64,000 nucleotides of DNA, from assembly GCA_947627215.1 (NCBI GenBank), contig CANQVD010000016.1, positions 1 through 64,000 on the forward strand. The letters are read 5' to 3'. The position numbers were made by a program, and so were the translations under genes. The notes below the pieces were generated by a model. It ran no database searches, had not been told where the DNA came from, and was given only the letters and a program-made list of their open reading frames with translations. This DNA comes from an uncultured Eisenbergiella sp. Its GTDB lineage: Bacteria; Bacillota; Clostridia; Lachnospirales; Lachnospiraceae. Below, in pieces: positions 47,938 through 56,803 of the stretch (its first letter is position 1; every line of letters starts with the position of its first letter).

Positions 47938-49383
47938 ATGAAAAAGGGACAGATCAGAACAGGGACCGTGGAGTATGTGAAATTTCCGAACCGTGCGCTG
48001 GTGCGGCTGGAGCCATTGGAAGAAAAGACGGACGCCGGGGCGGAATACTGCGAGGTGAAGGGCGCCCTGCCCGGGCAGCGCGTTCTGCTGGCGGTGACGA
48101 AGGTGCGGAGGAACAGGGGCGAAGGCCGCCTGAAGGAGGTGCTGGCGCCTTCGCCGCTGGAAACGAAGCTGGGCGAGGAAGGCGCATGCTGTGCGCATTT
48201 CGGGATCTGCGGCGGCTGCAGCTACATCTCCATGCCCTATGAAGAGAGCCTGCGGATCAAGGAAGAGCAGGTGCGCAGATTGTTGGAGCCGGTGCTGGAA
48301 AAGCAGGAGCGGCCCTGCGCCGTTGAGCCCATCAAATCCAGCCCCGCTGTTTACGACTACCGCAATAAGATGGAGTTTTCCTTCGGGGACGAGGTGAAGG
48401 ACGGCCCGCTGGCGTTGGGCATGCACAGAAAGGGGAGCTTTTACGACGTGGTGACGGTGGAGGACTGCCGGATCGTGGACGCGGATTACCGGCGGATTCT
48501 GGGGGAGACGCTGCGTTATTTTCGGGAGCAGGGCACGCCGTTTTTTCACCGCTATACCCATGAGGGATATCTGCGGCATCTTCTGGTGCGCAAGGCGGCC
48601 CGCACTGGGGAGATTCTGGCGGCGCTGGTGACCACAAGTCAGCGGAAGGAGGCGCTGGAGCCCTGGAGGGACAGGTTGCTCGCCCTTCCCCTGGATGGGA
48701 AGCTTGTGGGCATTCTCCATATCGTGAACGATTCCGTGGCGGACGCGGTGAAAAGCGACCGGACGGAGGTGCTGTACGGACAGGATTTCTTCTACGAGGA
48801 ACTGCTGGGGCTGAAATTCCGGATCTCCACCTTTTCTTTTTTCCAGACCAATACATACGGGGCGGAGGTGCTCTATCAGACCGCCAGGGAGTACGTGAAC
48901 GGGGCGGCGAAAGAGGCGGCGGATGCGGGCGGCGCGCCCCGAAAGAAGCGCGTGATATACGATCTCTACAGCGGCACCGGCACCATCGCCCAGCTCATGG
49001 CGCCTGTGGCGGACCGGGTGATCGGCGTGGAGATCGTGGAGGAGGCCGTGGAGGCCGCCCGGGAGAACGCCCGTCTGAACGGGCTTCACAACTGCGAATT
49101 TCTGGCAGGGGACGTGCTGAAGGTGCTGGATACCATCGAGGAGAAGCCGGATTTCATCATCCTGGATCCGCCCCGGGACGGCGTGCATCCCAAGGCCCTG
49201 AAGAAGATCATCGATTACGGCGTGCCGGGGCTGGTTTATATTTCCTGCAAGCCCACCAGCCTGGCGCGGGATCTGGAGGTGTTTCTGGAAAATGGGTATG
49301 AGGCGGTAAGGTGTGCGATGGTGGATATGTTTCCGTGGTCAGGGAATATAGAAACCGTGGCGCTTATAAGCCGCATAAAATAA
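47938..49383 (+). CDS. rlmD: 23S rRNA (uracil-C5)-methyltransferase, RlmD/RumA family
   Basis: CCAHFGICGGCSYISMPYEESLRIKEEQV; DLYSGTGTIAQLMA; ILDPPRDGVHPKAL; VYISCKPTSLARDL. Confidence 0.92.
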   Translation: MKKGQIRTGTVEYVKFPNRALVRLEPLEEKTDAGAEYCEVKGALPGQRVLLAVTKVRRNRGEGRLKEVLAPSPLETKLGEEGACCAHFGICGGCSYISMPYEESLRIKEEQVRRLLEPVLEKQERPCAVEPIKSSPAVYDYRNKMEFSFGDEVKDGPLALGMHRKGSFYDVVTVEDCRIVDADYRRILGETLRYFREQGTPFFHRYTHEGYLRHLLVRKAARTGEILAALVTTSQRKEALEPWRDRLLALPLDGKLVGILHIVNDSVADAVKSDRTEVLYGQDFFYEELLGLKFRISTFSFFQTNTYGAEVLYQTAREYVNGAAKEAADAGGAPRKKRVIYDLYSGTGTIAQLMAPVADRVIGVEIVEEAVEAARENARLNGLHNCEFLAGDVLKVLDTIEEKPDFIILDPPRDGVHPKALKKIIDYGVPGLVYISCKPTSLARDLEVFLENGYEAVRCAMVDMFPWSGNIETVALISRIK

Positions 49384-49532
49384 GCATTTCTTTACTTTTG
49401 CGGACGCGGAAAAGGGCGATTTGCCACCAGTTTGCCACCCTGATTTTGAAAAATTTTCGCAGATAAATGATGAGTCACTTCGGGACCTATTTGTGAATGA
49501 AAATGCGTTACTATTCGAAAAGGAGGCTGCTT

Positions 49533-50900
49533 ATGGCAGAAAATCAAAATATCGAGTATAAAGAATCCTGGCGGGATGAATATCTGAAATGGGTATGCGG
49601 TTTTGCCAATGCTCAGGGCGGCACTATTTATATTGGCGTTGATGATAACGGCAAAGTGGTCGGAGTGAAAGATATAAAGAAGTTGATGGAGGATATTCCA
49701 AACAAGATTCAGTCAGGACTGGGTATTGTTGCCGATGTGAATAAACATACGAAAGATGGGAAGGACTATTTGGAAATAAAGATTAGGCCAAGTACATTTC
49801 CCATCAGCTATCACGGAGAGTTCCATTACCGAAGCGGCGCCACCAGGCAGCAGCTGACAGGAATTGCGCTGACGGAGTTTATTATGCAGAAAACCGGTTT
49901 TCGCTGGGAAGACGTCACCGTTGATAATATTACAGTGGACGATTTGGATGATGAAAGCTTTAAGATTTTCAGGAGAGAAGCACTTCGCAGCAAGCGGATG
50001 ACTGAGGCTGAGCTTAATATTTCAAATGAGGAATTACTTTCCAAGCTGAAACTTTTATCAAACGGTAAGCTGAAGCGTTCAGCCGTTTTGTTGTTCTACG
50101 GTGATCCGAGTATTGTGCAGGTCGGCAGTTATGTTAAAATTGGCAAATTTGATGAGCACGGAACCGTAGAATATCATGATGATCTTGAAGGTTCTCTCAT
50201 ATCTACGGCAGATAAGATTGTGGATCTTATTTATCTTAAATACTTGAAGGCAAAGATCACATATGAACACGACCGGCGTGTAGAGACTTATCCTTATGCG
50301 AGGAACGCCATTCGCGAGGCGATTTACAATGCCATCGCCCATAATTGTTACATGTATGGTACTCAGATACAGATACGGATTGAAGAAGAACAGATTATTA
50401 TAAGCAACCGCTGTATCCTTCCTGAGGGGTGGACTGTGGAGACCCTGATGCAGCCACACGATTCCATACCGTACAATCCTGACATTGCCAACGTATTTTA
50501 CAGAGCGGGATATATAGAAGCCTGGGGACAGGGGATTCAGAAGATATGTGATGAATGCGTAGCGTTGGGTGCAAAGCTTCCCAGATACGAGATACTGGGG
50601 ACTGGTATCAGAGTGTATTTCCCGGCGCTCGAAAGTGCCCTCATAGGTCAGCCTAAAACTCCAAACCGACAGGATGTCGGAAAGGATGTCGGTTTAGAAG
50701 TCGGTTTGGCGGAAAAGATTATAGAGTTGATTTCAGATAATTCGGGAATAAAAATGTCTGAGATGGCAGAAAAACTGGAAGTTACAACCAGGACTATAGA
50801 ACGTGAAATGAAAAAATTGCGTGAATCCGGGCGTGTTAAACGTGTTGGTGGGAAGAGATACGGGCATTGGAAGATAAATGACCAGGCCGAAGTAAAATGA
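49533..50900 (+). CDS. AlbA_2/Schlafen-like DNA-binding domain + ATP-binding (HATPase-like) transcriptional regulator
   Basis: ENQNIEYKESWRDEYLKWVCGFANAQGGTIYIGVDDNGKVVG; AIREAIYNAIAHNCY; C-terminal wHTH. Confidence 0.88.
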   Translation: MAENQNIEYKESWRDEYLKWVCGFANAQGGTIYIGVDDNGKVVGVKDIKKLMEDIPNKIQSGLGIVADVNKHTKDGKDYLEIKIRPSTFPISYHGEFHYRSGATRQQLTGIALTEFIMQKTGFRWEDVTVDNITVDDLDDESFKIFRREALRSKRMTEAELNISNEELLSKLKLLSNGKLKRSAVLLFYGDPSIVQVGSYVKIGKFDEHGTVEYHDDLEGSLISTADKIVDLIYLKYLKAKITYEHDRRVETYPYARNAIREAIYNAIAHNCYMYGTQIQIRIEEEQIIISNRCILPEGWTVETLMQPHDSIPYNPDIANVFYRAGYIEAWGQGIQKICDECVALGAKLPRYEILGTGIRVYFPALESALIGQPKTPNRQDVGKDVGLEVGLAEKIIELISDNSGIKMSEMAEKLEVTTRTIEREMKKLRESGRVKRVGGKRYGHWKINDQAEVK

Positions 50901-51016
50901 AATCCCCAAAATGTTATATTTATACCCGTGTCTCCACCTCCATGCATGTGGACGGCTGCAGCTTGGGTGCACAGAAGGACAAGCTGCATAAGTACGTGGA
51001 GTTTCAGGAATTTTAG
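50897..51016 (+). pseudogene. Serine recombinase (resolvase) N-terminal remnant
   Basis: MKSPKCYIYTRVSTSMHVDGCSLGAQKDKLHKYVEFQEF*. Confidence 0.7.
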
Positions 51017-51187
51017 ATTGCCGGGAGCATTCCGAAATGTAAACCCAAGAATTGATACAAGGAAATGCTGTTGTCATAACGGCAGAGTGGCTTGAAATTA
51101 AGGGCTTTCGGGGATTTAGGCTTCTCCGACAGCTCTTTCTTTACGCCCAGTTGTTGCCGACACAACGGTAGCAGCGTGGTCAGGCGT

Positions 51188-51301
51188 GACAACAGCTACG
51201 GAGAATTTGACAACAACTCAAGCAAAAACGACAACAGCAGAGAAAAATGTGACAACACCCTCTGACAACAGCCACAGGAAAAATTAAAATGTATGACAAC
51301 A
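51188..51301 (+). repeat. GACAACA repeats, four at exact 21-bp spacing
   Basis: gacaaca at 51188, 51209, 51230, 51251, then 51264 and 51295. Confidence 0.85.
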
Positions 51302-51305
51302 GCAA

Positions 51306-51356
51306 GAAGCCCGGAACCGACCTCTTCATTGAGGCTGGCTCCGGGCGATTTTTTAT
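51306..51356 (+). terminator. Terminator-like hairpin
   Basis: agcccggaaccgacctc...gaggctggctccgggcgattttttatttcc. Confidence 0.6.
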
Positions 51357-51454
51357 TTCCGGCAGTCTGTGAGTAGGACTTGACTTTTCGGGCTTTCAGA
51401 GTGATTTATAGACAGACGTGCAGGTAGGCTTTCGGACAAAAAAGTGTAAAAAAT

Positions 51455-51479
51455 TTCGTAGAGTGCTTTACTCTACGAA
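51455..51479. repeat. Left inverted repeat flanking integrase
   Basis: ttcgtagagtgctttactctacgaa; reverse complement matches 52847-52871 at 24/25. Confidence 0.9.
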
Positions 51480-51661
51480 CCCGACATTAATCGATATTTT
51501 CTATTATACACATTGTCGCGCTGTTTGTCAAGATGTCGCACACTTCGACTCTGTGAATGTCGTTCACTTCGATTTTGTAAATTTTTTCACATCCCCCTTG
51601 AATAATAAAGTCAAAAGTGCCTGTCTTCCGTCAAAATGGTACTCAGAAGGAGGTGAGAAAC

Positions 51662-52783
51662 ATGCCAAAACAGGGGAAAAATATTTACCTGAGAAAAGAC
51701 GGACGATGGGAAGGGCGATATATCAAAGAGCGGATCACTGGAAAATCCCACTACGGATACGTGTTTGGCAAGACATACGAGGAAGCAGAACGGAAACTGG
51801 ATGCTGCCTCCTCCGAGAATACAATATCCATTCATGGTATCAAGGGTTCTTTTGCCGTACTCGCTAACGAATGGCTTCTCTTGAAAACCCCTCAGCTTAA
51901 GGCATCAAGTATTGCAAAGTACACGAACTTGCTAAATTTATATCTGTTACCCATTTATGGGGACAGACAGGTTTCCGGCATTTTGCGCTCTGACATAACT
52001 CAGTGGAGCCGAGATCTTTTGACAAACGGAGGCGCGAAAGCTGAAGGCTTAGCTCCAAAGACAGTCAATAGTATACTCTCATTGATGAGAAATATTTTAG
52101 AGTTTGCAGCAAGGGAAAAGGGCATTTCGACTGCAGATACCAAGGATATTTCAGTCAAGCAGCCCCAAAAGCCTATGCGAATACTGAGCAGAGCGGAACA
52201 GCAAAGGTTAAGCAAATATTTACGCGAGAATCTGACACCATGTAACATGGGAATCCTGCTCTGCCTTTATACTGGTTTACGGATCGGTGAAATCTGTGCT
52301 TTAAAATGGGCGGATATTCTTATTGAGGAACAATGCCTGTATATCCATCAGACCATGCAAAGAATTCAGGTTAAAGGCAGTCCGGAGAAAAAGACCACCG
52401 TTGTAATTCTGCCACCCAAGAGCGAATGCTCTATTCGCAGGATTCCTGTTCCGGACGAGATCAGTCAATTGCTCTGGACGCTTCGCAAGCCGGATAATGC
52501 TTACTTGCTTACCGGGATGGTTCATAGCTATGTAGAACCCCGCAATATGGAAAACCGATTCAAAGCAGCAACCACGAAATGCAATATCAGCAATGTCAAT
52601 TTTCATGCTCTTCGCCACACGTTTGCGACAAGATGTGTCGAGCTGGGTTTTGATGTCAAGAGCCTGAGTGAAATTCTTGGACACGCAAGCGTTAATATCA
52701 CTATGAACAGATATGTGCATCCGTCTATGGAGCTCAAGCAAAAAAACATGAACCTGCTCTCCGAGCTCCTGACTACAGAATAA
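51662..52783 (+). CDS. Tyrosine recombinase/phage-type integrase
   Basis: LYTGLRIGEICALKWADI; HALRHTFATRCVELGFDVKSLSEILGHASVNITMNRYVH. Confidence 0.95.
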   Translation: MPKQGKNIYLRKDGRWEGRYIKERITGKSHYGYVFGKTYEEAERKLDAASSENTISIHGIKGSFAVLANEWLLLKTPQLKASSIAKYTNLLNLYLLPIYGDRQVSGILRSDITQWSRDLLTNGGAKAEGLAPKTVNSILSLMRNILEFAAREKGISTADTKDISVKQPQKPMRILSRAEQQRLSKYLRENLTPCNMGILLCLYTGLRIGEICALKWADILIEEQCLYIHQTMQRIQVKGSPEKKTTVVILPPKSECSIRRIPVPDEISQLLWTLRKPDNAYLLTGMVHSYVEPRNMENRFKAATTKCNISNVNFHALRHTFATRCVELGFDVKSLSEILGHASVNITMNRYVHPSMELKQKNMNLLSELLTTE

Positions 52784-52807
52784 GCCGTCAAAACAAGCCG
52801 TCAAAAG

Positions 52808-52847
52808 CCGCCAGAACCCCACCAAATCAAGGGTTGTGGCGGTCTTT
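52808..52847 (+). terminator. Integrase terminator
   Basis: gccgccagaacccc...gggttgtggcggtctttt. Confidence 0.6.
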
Positions 52848-52871
52848 TCGTAGAGTAAAGCACTCTAGGAA
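52847..52871. repeat. Right inverted repeat flanking integrase
   Basis: ttcgtagagtaaagcactctaggaa. Confidence 0.9.
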
Positions 52872-52985
52872 AACAAGTGCCCAGAGGGAGCGGTTTGAAA
52901 CGATTTATCAGGAAAGACTATCATTTAAACTGCGCTTTATCTGTTGGTATTGTAGGCGAGAAAAATAATGTCTGTGTAAATCGAA

Positions 52986-53309
52986 ATGCCAGGAGGTATT
53001 AAATTGAGTATCGAGAACAGTATTTATCTTAGAAATACCATTGTTGAGCTGCTTAGAAAAGAGTTGCCGGTTTTGAGAACAAAAGCACGCATCTCGCAAG
53101 AAGATATTGCTGAAAAAATAGGTATATCTCGCCAGACATATAGCTCTATTGAGACAGGAAAGCGAGAAATGTCCTGGACAACATTTCTTGCATTGATTGC
53201 GTACTTTCAAAACAATGAGAGCACCAAAAAGATGATAGGCGAAATTAACGGGCTATCAGAAGGTATAGAGATGATTATGGAATCATCAGATGAAGTAGAT
53301 GGCAAATAG
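52986..53309 (+). CDS. XRE-family HTH regulator
   Basis: RTKARISQEDIAEKIGISRQTYSSIETGKREMSWTTFLAL; TTG at 53004 is an alternative start. Confidence 0.88.
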   Translation: MPGGIKLSIENSIYLRNTIVELLRKELPVLRTKARISQEDIAEKIGISRQTYSSIETGKREMSWTTFLALIAYFQNNESTKKMIGEINGLSEGIEMIMESSDEVDGK

Positions 53310-53328
53310 ACGCGAGTGAGGTGCAGTG

Positions 53329-56268
53329 ATGGCAGAATTATGGTATAGACTGACACAACTTCCTGATTTGACGCTAAATAAATATGCTTCTCTTGAAGGA
53401 AACGGAGTCGATGGAGTTATTGAAAAGCATATAGCTTTTTTAAGGCAATTAAACCGAAAAGGTATTGTCTCTGGTTTGTCATACCATCTGTTTTACTTGT
53501 ATGTTGCTCCAGATGACAAAACGAAGGACACTCCTGGCCATAGATTGCAAATATATTTAATGATACGGGGGAAGGCCGATGCTATGGATAATGTACCGGC
53601 TTTGATAAACGCATCTCCGTTATCGGATTTTTATAAGTTGGAATCCAAAATTAAACACAGCCGGACAGGAGATGATTCTTGTAATATCAAAAATGTATTG
53701 GCTGGAAGTGGAATAGACTTTCCTATATTCAATACTTGTGCGCTACTCACAAAGACTGAAACGTTACTTCCCGCCGGGAACGGCGAGGGCGAAGACTATT
53801 ATATGTTGCGTGAATGGGAAATGAATGACGATGGTCGTCTTTACAACATGTGCAAGATGATGGAGGCATTAAATCATACTGCATTGTACCGTGTTGATTT
53901 ATATCCTGTTGAAAAAAGTGTTTCCTTAAGAGAATCATTAAGAAAACCTATGAGCATTCTGCGGAAAAGGCAGGATGACAGAAGTAGCAACTCTAGGAGA
54001 GATTATGACGGTAAAGATGTTTTGGATAGTTATGAGGACCTGATTGAGAAATACGATTCATCTCCTCATTTCATTGCGAATGTACTTGTTCTAGCCAACG
54101 GAAAAGAGGACGCAGTTTCAATACTTGATGCTGCAGGCTCCGAGAGTCTTTTGAAAGGTAAATATAACATAGCCACTTTTTCCTCCAACTTCGATCCCGT
54201 TTGCTTTTTGGATGGAGAGTTTGAAGGCTTAGAAAATATGCGGGAAAGAATGGTGGTAAAAAAAGGACGTCCAGGATTAATTGTTTGCAGAGAAGATACT
54301 GCTGCTATTAACCTGAATTATTTGCCGACTCTCTTTTCACTAGAAGAGATAGCACCCTTTTTCCGTTTGCCAGCTTTGTATGATGGCGAGATTATTCAGA
54401 TGGCAAAGGAAACAGCTCCTGCGGCTGTTGACAAGAATGGTTCTTTGTTTTTAGGCAAAGACAACAATGGTTATGATGTATTCTTCCCACTCTCACTTTT
54501 ATCAAAGCATGCATTTGTCTCAGGTGTGCCTGGATCCGGTAAGACCAACACAATGCATCATATCACTTCATCGCTTTGGAAAGACCACGGAATTCCTTTT
54601 CTAGTCCTAGAACCGGCTAAACAGGAATATCGTGCGCTGGCTAATGACCCAGGTATGAAGGATATGTATCTATTCTCTCCAAATGCAGATATGAGTTTTC
54701 CGTTGCATATCAATCCTTTTGAGATGCCAAAGGGTACTCTTGTTGCAGAGCATATTAGGAGATTGTGCTCTGTGTTTGAGGGAGCATTTCCGTTGGAACC
54801 GCCCATGCCGTTTTTGCTTGATACCGCAATTGAAGCCGTTTATAGGGAACTTGGCTGGATTCCAGAGCATGTCTACACAGGAACTGAGAAGCAAGAGGAC
54901 AGTGACAAAAAACGTGCCTTGCCAACTATGTCTATGCTTTATAGGCGTTTGGAGCAGGAACTGAAATCTACACAATATAGCGATGAGGTCAGGGGAAATC
55001 TTGAATCGGCGCTTAAGGTGAGAATCGGCAGCCTTCTGCGAAGAGAGATGGGGGATGTATTTGATGTTCCTGAATCATCTTTCGCACCTGAGAAATGGCT
55101 TGAAGTGCCTGCTGTAATTGAACTTGAATCTATGGGTACCGGTCCGGCTAATTTCTTGACGCTGATGCTCTGCTCACTTATCAGAGAGACGTTGAAAGTC
55201 AACCCGCGTTTCGAGGGTGATGTTAGACACGTTATTTTTATAGAAGAAGCACACAATCTAATTGGACCGGAATCAGAGGAACAAACGGGTGCAGATGCAG
55301 ATCCAAAGCAAGCGGCCACGGCGTTTGTTGTAAAGATGCTTGCCGAAGTACGAGCTTTGAAGGAAGGAATCGTTATTGCAGACCAGCTTCCCACAGTAAT
55401 GGCTCAGGAGGTATTAAAAAATACTGGTCTTAAAATTGGCTTGAGAATCACATCCGCAGATGACAGATCGCTTTTAGGAAGCACTATGGCAGCAAGCGCA
55501 ATGCAGCTTGAACAGATGTCAACATTTGCCGTGGGCGAAGCTCTGATTTTTTATGAGAAACTGATGCGCCCTTTTACCATGAGAATCAAAGAATGGTGGG
55601 GTGAGATAGAGAACCAGGCTGAGAAAGAAGCAATGGTATCTTCAAAGAACGATGCAGATTTAAGGTATGCCCTTGCTGATCGAGATACATATCAGGATGA
55701 GAACCTCAAGAGCATTAAAATTATAGGAAGTAAATACTTCCATCTGCTGTCTGACATAGAAAGTAGAATTGCGCCATGTGAGTACTGGCTGAACTCTGTT
55801 GCTGCACAAGCTGAAAAAATCAATAAACTGTACTCTTATTTGGAACGAGTGGAACTTGGAAAAGTGCAGCTTAATGATGAAGATAAACAGGTGAGGTACG
55901 ATCAACTTGAAGCGCTTCAATCCAGTCGGGAAAGTCTGCTTGCGGACAAATCAAAGATTCACGAAGCTTTAGATATTATCAACACCGTAGGCAATTGGAT
56001 CTTTGCACTTGAGAGACTTAAAAATGGACGATGGACACGATTCGGGGCTCCAGAATCCGAACTAATAAAGATAACTTTGTTGCAAACACAAATGTGCGAC
56101 CGGGCATTACAGCTTTACAAAAGTCTGATTCAAGCGGTAGGGACAACAAAAGATATTAAGAAAATCGATAAAGAGATCGAGAAACTATCGTTGCTGTCCA
56201 AAGAGTTAAACGAGGATCTTAGCACCTATATCAAGATGTATGGTGTTGAAGCATTTAAACAAAACTGA
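53329..56268 (+). CDS. HerA/DUF87 (VirB4-like) hexameric ATPase
   Basis: Walker A GVPGSGKTNTMHHI, FLVLEPAKQEYRAL, Walker B VRHVIFIEEAHNLIG, ADQLPTVMAQEVLKNTGLKIGLR; large N-terminal domain. Confidence 0.82.
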   Translation: MAELWYRLTQLPDLTLNKYASLEGNGVDGVIEKHIAFLRQLNRKGIVSGLSYHLFYLYVAPDDKTKDTPGHRLQIYLMIRGKADAMDNVPALINASPLSDFYKLESKIKHSRTGDDSCNIKNVLAGSGIDFPIFNTCALLTKTETLLPAGNGEGEDYYMLREWEMNDDGRLYNMCKMMEALNHTALYRVDLYPVEKSVSLRESLRKPMSILRKRQDDRSSNSRRDYDGKDVLDSYEDLIEKYDSSPHFIANVLVLANGKEDAVSILDAAGSESLLKGKYNIATFSSNFDPVCFLDGEFEGLENMRERMVVKKGRPGLIVCREDTAAINLNYLPTLFSLEEIAPFFRLPALYDGEIIQMAKETAPAAVDKNGSLFLGKDNNGYDVFFPLSLLSKHAFVSGVPGSGKTNTMHHITSSLWKDHGIPFLVLEPAKQEYRALANDPGMKDMYLFSPNADMSFPLHINPFEMPKGTLVAEHIRRLCSVFEGAFPLEPPMPFLLDTAIEAVYRELGWIPEHVYTGTEKQEDSDKKRALPTMSMLYRRLEQELKSTQYSDEVRGNLESALKVRIGSLLRREMGDVFDVPESSFAPEKWLEVPAVIELESMGTGPANFLTLMLCSLIRETLKVNPRFEGDVRHVIFIEEAHNLIGPESEEQTGADADPKQAATAFVVKMLAEVRALKEGIVIADQLPTVMAQEVLKNTGLKIGLRITSADDRSLLGSTMAASAMQLEQMSTFAVGEALIFYEKLMRPFTMRIKEWWGEIENQAEKEAMVSSKNDADLRYALADRDTYQDENLKSIKIIGSKYFHLLSDIESRIAPCEYWLNSVAAQAEKINKLYSYLERVELGKVQLNDEDKQVRYDQLEALQSSRESLLADKSKIHEALDIINTVGNWIFALERLKNGRWTRFGAPESELIKITLLQTQMCDRALQLYKSLIQAVGTTKDIKKIDKEIEKLSLLSKELNEDLSTYIKMYGVEAFKQN

Positions 56269-56281
56269 AAGGAGACTACTT

Positions 56282-56773
56282 ATGGGAAGTTTCAGAGAAA
56301 AAAACCGTGAGGGTGTAAAAGAGATGCAGGAGAATAGTCGAGAGACTACCGAACTTGGATCTGAAATGACAGAACAGGCCGATCAGATTAACGCTGTTCT
56401 TGAGAGCATTGAACTGCAAGATGAAGAGGATGTTCAGGCAATCAGTGAAACCGGACGTTCCTATCAAAGCAGCTTTGACAGTGCGTTTAGCGAGCAGGTG
56501 GAGTCAGCTGGGCAAGAGATAGAGCAACAAGGAGAGCAAATCAGAGAAACCACTGAGGGCGAGTTGGAAAATGTCAGGTCTGGTATCAGCAAACTAGAAC
56601 AAGCCGGTGGTATTTCTGACATTGGACGCGATGCGGCCGAGGCTGGACGTTCCAAATTGGAAGGGAGCGCCGGAGAATATGAAGGTATCATTTCGGATGC
56701 GGAAGGCGTTGTTGATGAGACAAAACAACAGATAGAATCACTAAAAAGCAACTTAAGCGGAATATTTGGCTGA
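56282..56773 (+). CDS. Acidic all-helical coiled-coil protein
   Basis: 163 aa, strongly helical, E/Q/S-rich, no TM or signal sequence seen. Confidence 0.75.
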   Translation: MGSFREKNREGVKEMQENSRETTELGSEMTEQADQINAVLESIELQDEEDVQAISETGRSYQSSFDSAFSEQVESAGQEIEQQGEQIRETTEGELENVRSGISKLEQAGGISDIGRDAAEAGRSKLEGSAGEYEGIISDAEGVVDETKQQIESLKSNLSGIFG

Positions 56774-56803
56774 TAATCCGTTTGAGTTTAGGAGACTGTG
56801 GTA

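Noticed and set aside
51188-51301. CRISPR array interpretation of the 21-bp-phased repeats
   Set aside because: Repeat unit is only 7 bp with short variable spacing; no cas genes; not a CRISPR. No CRISPR array seen anywhere in the window.
56282-56773. Calling this protein a WXG100 (ESX) substrate
   Set aside because: No Trp-x-Gly motif, and longer than typical WXG100; kept only as an uncharacterised coiled-coil partner.
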